A stretch of DNA of 5,916 nucleotides from an uncultured Taibaiella sp. (GTDB lineage: Bacteria > Bacteroidota > Bacteroidia > Chitinophagales > Chitinophagaceae), in the NCBI GenBank assembly GCA_937871155.1, contig CALMXV010000430.1, positions 1 to 5,916 on the forward strand, given 5' to 3'. The notes below the pieces were generated by a model. The model worked only from the letters and a program-made list of their open reading frames with translations, was not told the DNA's origin and did no database searches. Each line of letters starts with the position of its first letter. Within the stretch, counting starts at the first letter, position 1. Below, in pieces: positions 1-5,916 of the stretch. Made by a program: the position numbers and the translations under genes.

Positions 1-827
1 TTCTTATTGCAATCAGTATTCTTCAGTTTTGGGGAAGCTGTAATCTAATTAATCCCACAGAGCCGATTCCTTCATTTATTTATATCGATTCCTTTGCTTT
101 TACAGGAAGCGATGAAATGGGCAGCTCGTCAAGAGCCATTACCAATGTGCGTGTATTGTATAACAATGAAAACTTAGGCGTTTTTGATTTGCCTGCATCT
201 ATTCCTATCATAGCCAATCAATCAGGGAAGCTTTCTTTATCACCAGGCGTAACTTATAGTGGCATTAACAGCTATCAAGTCACCTATCCTTTTTATACCA
301 CAGATACCGTAACCTTTGTGCCTTCACCGAAACAAACACAAGTTATTGCTCCCAAAACAGGCTACTACGACCCCACCACTTTTAATAAAGTCATTACCGA
401 TTTCGAGCTTCGCGAAGTGCCTTTTGTAACTGTAACCGGAGATACGAGTTTGACCTTAGACTCTACTGATGTATTTGAAGGGAAGTATGCCAGTCGGTTA
501 ACGCTAGATGATATTAATAAAGTGGAGATAGTGATGCATGAAACCTTTATTGCAAAGACGGAAACCTACGTAGAGTTAAATTATAAGTGTACGATTCCTT
601 TCGTTATAGGAATACAGACAAGCGATAATATTGGAGGAAACATTATCCCAGTATATGCATCAGGGTTGCGCCCTTCAAGCGAATGGAAAAAAGTTTATAT
701 AGGCTTGCAACAAATATTGATACAATATCCTAACAAAGCTTGCCGCTTGTTGATAATGGCAGCGCCGGAAACAAAAGATGGTGGGTATGTATTAATGGAC
801 AACATTAAAATACTGAGTAGAAAATAA
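1..827 (+). CDS. Secreted lipoprotein of unknown function, 5' end outside the window (partial)
   Basis: The reading frame is open from base 3, well upstream of the first in-window ATG at 117, so that ATG is not the true start. The upstream codons encode a hydrophobic stretch (LIAISILQF) followed by WGSC, with the Cys codon at 39-41. This is the end of a lipoprotein signal peptide with a relaxed Bacteroidota-type lipobox. Cleavage would give a lipidated protein of about 262 residues. The residues after the Cys (NLINPTEP) lack the acidic surface-export signal known from some Bacteroidota, so a periplasm-facing location is a mild preference. There are no further membrane segments. The protein looks beta-rich: an N-terminal part of roughly 90 residues, then a C-terminal part that starts with an FEL strand and ends with a VLMDNIKIL strand, as in jelly-roll carbohydrate-binding folds. 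That fold is inference only. The stop lies one base before the transferase start, so the two are probably co-transcribed and translationally coupled. I do not recognise the family. Confidence 0.85.
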   Translation, partial: LIAISILQFWGSCNLINPTEPIPSFIYIDSFAFTGSDEMGSSSRAITNVRVLYNNENLGVFDLPASIPIIANQSGKLSLSPGVTYSGINSYQVTYPFYTTDTVTFVPSPKQTQVIAPKTGYYDPTTFNKVITDFELREVPFVTVTGDTSLTLDSTDVFEGKYASRLTLDDINKVEIVMHETFIAKTETYVELNYKCTIPFVIGIQTSDNIGGNIIPVYASGLRPSSEWKKVYIGLQQILIQYPNKACRLLIMAAPETKDGGYVLMDNIKILSRK

Positions 828-828
828 T

Positions 829-2256
829 ATGAGGTCATTATCTCCAAAGAAAAAAGCTGCAATTAAGTGGTTAGCGATATTAGATTATCTAGCTGCTGTA
901 TTTGCATGGTTTGTATTTTGGATGTATCGCCAACAACTTTTGGGAAAAGCCGATTTCACTACGGTATGGAGCCAACTATATCTTAAAGATATATTGGTAA
1001 CACTATTTGTCATTCCTGTAGGTTGGTTGTTTCTATACCTACTTTCAGGTACCTATTTTGATTTGTATCGGAAGTCTCGTCTGAACGAAATAAATCGTAC
1101 TCTGATCTCTTGTATCATTGGTAGCATCATTATAGCTCTTTTTGTTTTTGCCGATGACAAAGATGATTATACCTACTTCATTCAAATGACGGGGCGCTAC
1201 TTATTAATTCATACTATTTGCACCCTTATTGTTCGGTGGGCGCTTCTTAGTAAAGTAAAACGCTCATTGAAAAAAGGGAAAGTAGGCTTTAATACACTAA
1301 TCATTGGGGGAAATGATAAAGCCATTGAGATTTATAAAACCGTATCTGAAAGCCATAAAGCACTTGGGAATATTTTTAAAGGATTTATTTATTCCAATAA
1401 AGAAGTGTCGAATGGCATGAGTCAATACCTTACCAAATTAGGGTCTTTAGAAAATCTGGAAAATATAATAGATGATTATGAGATAGAAGAAGTATTGGTA
1501 GCCGTGGACTCAAGCGAACATCATTTACTTGAAAACATCCTAACAAGATTATGTTATCGTCCAGTCGTTGTAAAAGTTTTGCCGGACTTATACGATATCA
1601 TTTCAGGTTCTGTAAAGACTTCTAACGTTTATGATGCGGTGTTAATTCATATCCATCCGGATTTGATGCCTGACTGGCAACGTGTATGCAAACGTACCAT
1701 TGACATTGTTGCTGCATTTTTTGCCATCATCATTCTTTCACCTCTATATGTATTAGCTGCTATCAAAGTCAAGCTATCTTCACCCGGAAATATTTTTTAT
1801 AAACAAGCCCGTGTTGGACGTTTCGGTAAAGTGTTTAATATCTATAAATTCCGCTCGATGTACACGAATGCAGAAGCCAATGGGCCTGCATTATCCAGTG
1901 ACGATGATCCACGAATCACCAAATGGGGAAAGGTAATGCGTAAGTGGCGAATTGATGAAATCCCTCAATTCTTCAACATATTAAAAGGGGATATGTCTTT
2001 GGTAGGGCCACGTCCGGAGCGGGAACATTTTATAAACATCATTGGTGAAACCCATCCACACTACAAATATCTTCATAAGGTAAAGCCGGGATTAACTTCT
2101 TGGGGGATGGTGCAATACGGCTATGCAGAAAATGTAAAAGAAATGACCGAACGAATGAAGTATGACTTACTTTATATAGAAAACTGCTCATTAGCACTTG
2201 ATGCAAAAATCATGTTATACACGTTCTTGGTAATCGTTCAAGGACGAGGAAAATAA
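829..2256 (+). CDS. Polyprenyl-phosphate sugar-1-phosphate transferase (WcaJ/WbaP-like, exopolysaccharide initiation)
   Basis: This 475-residue inner-membrane enzyme is predicted to move a sugar-1-phosphate from a nucleotide sugar onto undecaprenyl phosphate, the first step of lipid-linked glycan assembly. The N-terminus has four hydrophobic segments (about 14-33, 53-74, 88-107, 122-140). A Rossmann-like region (about 152-265) opens with FNTLIIGGNDKA, as in the CoA-binding-like domain of this family. A further membrane helix (about 290-313, with Ser304-Pro305 as the likely kink) follows KRTIDI. The catalytic bacterial sugar transferase domain then shows QARVG (326-330), KFRSM (340-344), the Asp376-Glu377 pair in RIDEIPQ, and GDMSLVGPRPE (387-397). 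The length is normal for the full-length class and all key motifs are intact. The sugar cannot be read from sequence; glucose- or galactose-phosphate are the usual ones. The ATG starts one base after the lipoprotein stop, and no other glycan genes lie downstream. Confidence 0.96.
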   Translation: MRSLSPKKKAAIKWLAILDYLAAVFAWFVFWMYRQQLLGKADFTTVWSQLYLKDILVTLFVIPVGWLFLYLLSGTYFDLYRKSRLNEINRTLISCIIGSIIIALFVFADDKDDYTYFIQMTGRYLLIHTICTLIVRWALLSKVKRSLKKGKVGFNTLIIGGNDKAIEIYKTVSESHKALGNIFKGFIYSNKEVSNGMSQYLTKLGSLENLENIIDDYEIEEVLVAVDSSEHHLLENILTRLCYRPVVVKVLPDLYDIISGSVKTSNVYDAVLIHIHPDLMPDWQRVCKRTIDIVAAFFAIIILSPLYVLAAIKVKLSSPGNIFYKQARVGRFGKVFNIYKFRSMYTNAEANGPALSSDDDPRITKWGKVMRKWRIDEIPQFFNILKGDMSLVGPRPEREHFINIIGETHPHYKYLHKVKPGLTSWGMVQYGYAENVKEMTERMKYDLLYIENCSLALDAKIMLYTFLVIVQGRGK

Positions 2257-2259
2257 TCG

Positions 2260-3393
2260 TTAGCCTTCTACAAACAATTCACCGGCAATTCTATCTGCTA
2301 TCAGCTTTCCTTTTTTAGTAAGGAGGAGTGTTTGTCCTTGTAGTAAAAGGTATTCTTGCTGTATGAAAGATTGGGCTGCCGTTACTATCATTTCTTTAAA
2401 GCCTTTACCATACTTGATTCCAAGAGTGTTTAAATCACATCCCCATTGCGTTCTGAGGGTTGTCATAACATATTCGTTCACTTGATTAGCAATGGTGAGT
2501 TGCTCCTCTTGATGAGCCGCAGGATGAAGTCCCATCATTGATTTGATATAGGTAGAATTGTTGGCAATATTCCATCTACGTGACGCTCCATTAAAAGAAT
2601 GAGCTGAAGGACCAATGCCTAAATAATGATGTCCTCTCCAATAATTAGTGTTGTGTATCGCATAATGATCTTTTAAAGCTAGATTAGAGATTTCATAATG
2701 CTCATAATGGAGTTGAGAAGCTTGGTCTATTAAGATTTCAAACTGTGCTGCTGCTTTCTCTTGGTCTAAAGGTTCAGTTAATTTCTTTCGGATATTATGA
2801 TGCAATAAGGTGCCTTCTTCTACCGTTAAAGCATAAGCAGAAAAATGAGGAATTTGTAGCACTTGTACACGTTGAAGGTTGGCTTGCCAATCAACATCTG
2901 ATAAAAAAGGAGAACCGTAAATAAGATCGATAGTTAGGTTGGTGAAGCCGGTATCTTGAGCTACTTTAATTGCATAGTCTGCTTCTTGAGCATTATGACT
3001 TCGATTCATAAATTTCAAATCATCATCTTGAAAGGATTGAATACCGATGCTCAAACGACTGACTGGTGTAGCTTTTAATGATTTTAAGTAAGCAGGTTTT
3101 AGATCGTCAGGGTTGGCTTCTAAGGTAAATTCTTGAAGAGAATTGCAACTGTAATCGGCAAGTAGCGTATCCATCAAACGATTGATTTCATCGGCAGAAA
3201 GCAGTGATGGCGTGCCACCTCCAAAATAAATAGTATCTATAGTAGCTCCTTGGAGGTATTCTTTTTGTTGAATAAGCTCTGTATGTAATGCTTCAAGCAA
3301 TGCCTCCTTTTGAGATAGAGAAGTGGAAAAATGAAAATTACAATAGGTGCACTTTTGTTTGCAAAAAGGAATGTGGATATAGATACCTGCCAT
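2260..3393 (-). CDS. hemW: Radical SAM heme chaperone HemW
   Basis: This 377-residue cytoplasmic protein belongs to the HemN/HemW radical SAM family. The iron-sulfur motif CxxxCxxC is at Cys11, Cys15 and Cys18, preceded by YIHIPF. Residue 20 is Phe where true HemN coproporphyrinogen dehydrogenases carry a fourth Cys, and the protein lacks the long N-terminal extension of HemN; both point to HemW, which binds heme and delivers it to target proteins. Other family blocks are GGGTPS (58-63, SAM binding), EFTLEANPDDL (88-98), RLSIGIQSFQ (113-122), DLIYGSP (156-162), HYEISNLA (232-239), HNTNYW (247-252) and GIGPSAHSF (259-267). A HemN_C-type domain covers roughly 300-370, with NEYVMTTLR at 306-314. 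Older annotations often call such proteins oxygen-independent coproporphyrinogen III oxidase. The gene converges on the transferase gene with a 3-bp gap and diverges from the Omp85-like gene with 17 bp between start codons. No strong ribosome binding site precedes the ATG. Confidence 0.95.
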   Translation of the reverse strand: MAGIYIHIPFCKQKCTYCNFHFSTSLSQKEALLEALHTELIQQKEYLQGATIDTIYFGGGTPSLLSADEINRLMDTLLADYSCNSLQEFTLEANPDDLKPAYLKSLKATPVSRLSIGIQSFQDDDLKFMNRSHNAQEADYAIKVAQDTGFTNLTIDLIYGSPFLSDVDWQANLQRVQVLQIPHFSAYALTVEEGTLLHHNIRKKLTEPLDQEKAAAQFEILIDQASQLHYEHYEISNLALKDHYAIHNTNYWRGHHYLGIGPSAHSFNGASRRWNIANNSTYIKSMMGLHPAAHQEEQLTIANQVNEYVMTTLRTQWGCDLNTLGIKYGKGFKEMIVTAAQSFIQQEYLLLQGQTLLLTKKGKLIADRIAGELFVEG

Positions 3394-3397
3394 GTGT

Positions 3398-3405
3398 TAT
3401 TTTTG
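3398..3405 (+). promoter_or_regulatory. Possible Bacteroidota -7 promoter element for the Omp85-like gene
   Basis: TATTTTTG fits the TAnnTTTG consensus exactly and ends 5 bases before the ATG at 3411. Transcription would begin at or within a few bases of the start codon, giving a leaderless or nearly leaderless mRNA. No good TTG/TTTG -33 element sits 17-23 bases upstream; the nearest TTTG (3358-3361) is about 36 bases away. The match could therefore be chance in AT-rich DNA. Any promoter for this gene must lie in this 17-bp gap or inside the hemW coding sequence. Confidence 0.4.
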
Positions 3406-3410
3406 AGCTG

Positions 3411-5189
3411 ATGAAACTACTACTTGTCGTTTTGAATATGGTGCTTTGTAGTATCAACGTAATAGCGCAAAGCTACAACGTAGTAATACATCCTGTAGAT
3501 AGCCCACAGAAAAATCTACCAATTACACCTTTAATAGATAACAACTTTCCGAACGAATCGGCTGCATACACGTATATACATCGCTTAGTGCCTACTTGCC
3601 AAGCGCATGGCTATCTTGAAGCTTCGGTTGATAGAGTTACCATATCAGACACTACTTTTCATGTAGTTTTTTATTTAGGAAAAAAGTATCAATGGGGAAT
3701 CATTAAACTAGAAAACCTACCAACAGCTATAAAATCAAAATATAGTATTGCTTCATCCAATAGCTCTGAAGACAATAAGCTAATACCGGAAAAAATTGCA
3801 GCCATAACAGAAAGTACACTACAATGGGCAGAACAACACGGCTACCCTTTTGCCTCTGTATGGCTTGATGCTTCTTCGTCTGTTCTGCCTTTTGAGTTGC
3901 AAGCCAGCTTTAAATGGGAGCCCGGGGCATTACAAAAATTAGACTCTATTTATATTGAGTCGAAAACTAAGATTTCAAAAAACTATTTGTTACGGTATCT
4001 TGATTTGAAGCAAGGTGAAATTTATAATGAAAAAAAACTTCAAGCCATCTCCAATCGATTAAATCAATTGCCTTTCTTACAAGAAGATCGCCCTTGGGTG
4101 ATGGAGTTTAAACCATTTGGGAACACCTTGTATCTCCATGTAAAAGAGAAGAGCGCTAATACACTGAATGCCTTGGTAGGCTTACTTCCTAATAGTGTAG
4201 AAACCGGTAAATTTTTATGGACAGCGGATGCTAATTGTTTACTTCAAAATATTTTGGGAACGGGTGAGGTAATACAAGCCTCTTATCAAAACCTACAATA
4301 TAAATCCCCAAGAATGAAAGCCAATGTTAGCTTTCCCTACTTAATACAATCGGCGATAGGTATAGATGCTTCCTTTGATTTGTTTAAAAAAGATACTGCT
4401 TTTAGACGTACTACATTTCAAGGTGGTTTGAGATATCAAATAATTGCGGCGAACTTTTTACGGGTGTTTTATCAAGTTCAAAGTAATCGATTAGGGGTTG
4501 TAGATACACAGTGGGTAAAGGTGCAGAAACGCTTACCGGAAATGGCTGATGTAAAGGCGTCGGGTGCTGGATTAGAAATCAATTACCAAGCATTAAATCA
4601 TATTATCCATCCTTCCAAAGGTTGGGATGGCAAAGTGGTGGCTACGGTTTTGCAAAGACAGGTGAGGAAGGTAGATGCGATTACTAGCCTTAAAGATGCC
4701 TCGGGATTTTCTTATGGTTCGTTATATGATTCGGTATTGCCAATATCAAGGCAGTTGCTGCTTACAGCTTCCTTTAATTATTATCTGCCTGTTTTTCAAA
4801 AGGTAGTTTTAAAATTGGCGTATTCAGGCGGCATCATGATGGGAAAAGATTTTTTCAAAAATGAGTTATATCAAATTGGTGGGTTTAAATTACTTCGCGG
4901 ATTTGATGAACAAAGCATATTTACCAATCATTTTCAGGCAATAGCAACAGAGCTACGGCTACTGCTGGATGCTTATTCTTACTTCTATGTTTTTAGTGAT
5001 AATGCTTTTGTAGCCTCTAAATATATGGGCTACAATAAAGATGATATTTATAATGGATTTGGTATAGGTACGGCACTACTCACCAAAAATGGTTTGTTTT
5101 CTATCAGCTATGGATTGGGTAGGCATCAAGGTGCGTCTGTCTCATTTAAACAATCTAAAATTCATTTTGGTTACACGGCTTATTTTTAA
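3411..5189 (+). CDS. Omp85-superfamily (BamA/TamA-like) outer membrane beta-barrel protein
   Basis: Starting at the ATG at 3411, the product has 592 residues. It begins with a signal peptide (MKLLLVVLNMVLCSINVIA, likely cut after Ala19). An earlier in-frame ATG at 3288 would run antisense through the conserved iron-sulfur motif of hemW and bury the signal peptide, so I reject it. Residues about 50-245 look like three POTRA-type repeats, each with a helix, a Gly-Tyr or similar turn and strands; examples are GYLEASVDRV (67-76) and GEIYNEKKLQAISNRLNQLP (202-221). Residues from about 250 form the barrel. LLRGF (494-498) matches the VRGF/Y motif of the barrel loop that defines the superfamily, and the protein ends in the aromatic-rich GYTAYF expected of an outer-membrane beta-signal. 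The size and three POTRA-like units resemble TamA rather than full-length BamA. The family inserts or exports outer membrane proteins; the substrate here is unknown and no TamB-like partner is in the window. Confidence 0.9.
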   Translation: MKLLLVVLNMVLCSINVIAQSYNVVIHPVDSPQKNLPITPLIDNNFPNESAAYTYIHRLVPTCQAHGYLEASVDRVTISDTTFHVVFYLGKKYQWGIIKLENLPTAIKSKYSIASSNSSEDNKLIPEKIAAITESTLQWAEQHGYPFASVWLDASSSVLPFELQASFKWEPGALQKLDSIYIESKTKISKNYLLRYLDLKQGEIYNEKKLQAISNRLNQLPFLQEDRPWVMEFKPFGNTLYLHVKEKSANTLNALVGLLPNSVETGKFLWTADANCLLQNILGTGEVIQASYQNLQYKSPRMKANVSFPYLIQSAIGIDASFDLFKKDTAFRRTTFQGGLRYQIIAANFLRVFYQVQSNRLGVVDTQWVKVQKRLPEMADVKASGAGLEINYQALNHIIHPSKGWDGKVVATVLQRQVRKVDAITSLKDASGFSYGSLYDSVLPISRQLLLTASFNYYLPVFQKVVLKLAYSGGIMMGKDFFKNELYQIGGFKLLRGFDEQSIFTNHFQAIATELRLLLDAYSYFYVFSDNAFVASKYMGYNKDDIYNGFGIGTALLTKNGLFSISYGLGRHQGASVSFKQSKIHFGYTAYF

Positions 5190-5214
5190 GGTAACGTTTC
5201 GTAAATATTTATAC

Positions 5215-5862
5215 CTACCAGTTTTTCCCTCTGTCTTTAATGCTAGCTGCAATTTTTGCCTTACAGAATTCATGAAAAGAGGCTTCATCAAAACTTATAC
5301 TCTTGATATTCCATTGTAGCAAACGATTGTCGAGGCAATCAATAGTGATGATACCATAACGAAGAATGACTTGTTCTATTTCATACCAATTTAACGACAA
5401 GTTGCCATTGGCTTTAGGTAGTAAAATTCCTTTTTCATTAATGATTACCTTTCTTTCGCCAGTGGGTGCTTCCCAAAATATAGCAAAGAATAAACAGCCG
5501 GCTATGATTGCAAACATGGCGGCTGGGTAAGTTACTTGAAGCTTCCAAGCTATAAAGGCAAAGCCACTAAAGAGTATCAATTCAATAATGCGAATCACTC
5601 GATTCATGGGATGATTGCCAAACCAACGATTCTTGACAATTAATAGCCCCAAAAGGGCGATTCCTAAAATAAAAGTCATAGGTCCACCCCATTTGAGTAA
5701 ATGGAAATAATGAAATTTATCACCAGCTGTTTTTGCAAAAAATACATAAAGCAAAAACTCCATGACCCCTGTGATGATGAGCAAAAAACAAACAGCAAGG
5801 TGCAATAACAAGATATAACTACGTTTCCCGCGAGTATCTTCTATAGGTATTTCAAAATGCAT
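5215..5862 (-). CDS. Four-helix membrane protein with possible PH-like C-terminal domain, function unknown
   Basis: This 215-residue protein has a short polar N-terminus (MHFEIPIEDTRGKR). Four hydrophobic segments follow at about 16-42, 59-77, 88-106 and 111-130, then a soluble C-terminal domain of about 80 residues. That domain alternates short beta-strand-like stretches: RKVIINEKGILLP (137-149), LSLNWYEIEQVILRYG (155-170) and IITIDCLDNRLLQWNI (171-186). It closes with a helix (FDEASFHEFCKAKIAA, 191-206). This order, including the Trp-Tyr-Glu-Ile-Glu stretch, recalls bacterial PH-like domains fused to membrane helices, but this is pattern recognition without a search. I do not recognise a named family. 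The ATG at 5862 is supported by a promoter-like element four bases upstream. The gene converges on the Omp85-like gene with a 25-bp gap and probably forms its own transcript from the right-hand promoter. Confidence 0.85.
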   Translation of the reverse strand: MHFEIPIEDTRGKRSYILLLHLAVCFLLIITGVMEFLLYVFFAKTAGDKFHYFHLLKWGGPMTFILGIALLGLLIVKNRWFGNHPMNRVIRIIELILFSGFAFIAWKLQVTYPAAMFAIIAGCLFFAIFWEAPTGERKVIINEKGILLPKANGNLSLNWYEIEQVILRYGIITIDCLDNRLLQWNIKSISFDEASFHEFCKAKIAASIKDRGKNW

Positions 5863-5866
5863 GGCG

Positions 5867-5900
5867 CAAAGGTAAGTGGGTAAACCTTGATGATTTCAAG
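5867..5900 (-). promoter_or_regulatory. Bacteroidota-type promoter of the four-helix membrane protein gene
   Basis: Read on the minus strand, TACCTTTG (5867-5874) matches TAnnTTTG exactly and is followed by GCGCC-type sequence (four bases) and then the ATG. CTTG at 5897-5900 supplies the TTG of a -33 element, 22 bases upstream, within the 17-23 spacing described for Flavobacterium. Transcription would start within a few bases of the ATG, so the leader would be minimal and there is no room for a Shine-Dalgarno sequence. The rest of the 54 bases to the window edge shows nothing else. Confidence 0.6.
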
Positions 5901-5916
5901 TTTTAAAGAATCTTGA

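Noticed and set aside
2260..3393. HemN (oxygen-independent coproporphyrinogen III dehydrogenase) as the identity of the minus-strand radical SAM gene
   Set aside because: The fourth Cys of the HemN CxxxCxxCxC motif is Phe20 here and the N-terminal extension of HemN is missing, which indicates HemW.
3288..3410. N-terminal extension of the Omp85-like frame to an ATG at 3288, with a Cys-rich segment
   Set aside because: It is antisense to the conserved iron-sulfur motif region of hemW and would place the signal peptide about 41 residues in; the Cys residues are a by-product of the opposite strand.
3435..3452. Lipobox at Cys13 of the Omp85-like signal peptide (MVLC)
   Set aside because: The residue before the Cys is Leu, not Gly, Ala or Ser, and a normal cleavage site after Ala19 is better; Omp85 proteins are not lipoproteins.
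5189..5216. Inverted repeat AGGTA/TACCT (5189-5193, 5212-5216) enclosing the palindrome TAAATATTTA (5202-5211), as a bidirectional terminator
   Set aside because: A five-pair stem with an 18-base AT-rich loop and no GC-rich stem is too weak; such palindromes are common by chance in AT-rich DNA.
5089..5319. 76-residue plus-strand open frame
   Set aside because: It overlaps the 3' end of the Omp85-like gene in another frame and the 3' end of the minus-strand membrane protein gene, and shows no domain or start signal.

Overview
The window looks like chromosomal DNA of a member of the Bacteroidota, plausibly a Chitinophagaceae or Sphingobacteriia-like lineage. The reasons are AT-rich DNA, start codons without good Shine-Dalgarno sequences, two matches to the Bacteroidota -7 promoter element TAnnTTTG right next to start codons, a relaxed lipoprotein signal (WGSC), and the gene families present. 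The species cannot be named from the sequence alone.

Layout: five protein genes fill almost all of the window, and no stretch of 300 bases lacks a gene. (1) 1-827, plus strand: the 3' part of a gene for a secreted lipoprotein whose start lies left of the window. (2) 829-2256, plus: a membrane-bound polyprenyl-phosphate sugar-phosphate transferase that starts one base after gene 1 ends. (3) 2260-3393, minus: HemW, a radical SAM heme chaperone, convergent with gene 2 across a 3-bp gap. (4) 3411-5189, plus: an Omp85/TamA-like outer membrane beta-barrel protein, divergent from hemW with only 17 bp between the start codons. (5) 5215-5862, minus: an unrecognised four-helix membrane protein with a possible PH-like C-terminal domain. 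The last 54 bases hold the probable promoter of gene 5. No RNA genes, mobile elements, CRISPR arrays or convincing terminators were seen.

How the genes relate: genes 1 and 2 are probably one operon. The transferase would start assembly of an exopolysaccharide or other lipid-linked glycan at the inner membrane, and the lipoprotein may act in the same envelope pathway, though its job is unknown. HemW, the Omp85 protein and the small membrane protein sit in alternating orientations and are probably separate transcription units. Three of the other four products are envelope proteins and the fourth, the lipoprotein, is also exported, but nothing ties all of them into one system. I read this as a compact, ordinary chromosomal region. 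The points most worth a second look are the coupled lipoprotein, the very short predicted leaders, the corrected starts of genes 1 and 4, and the tight convergent and divergent junctions.
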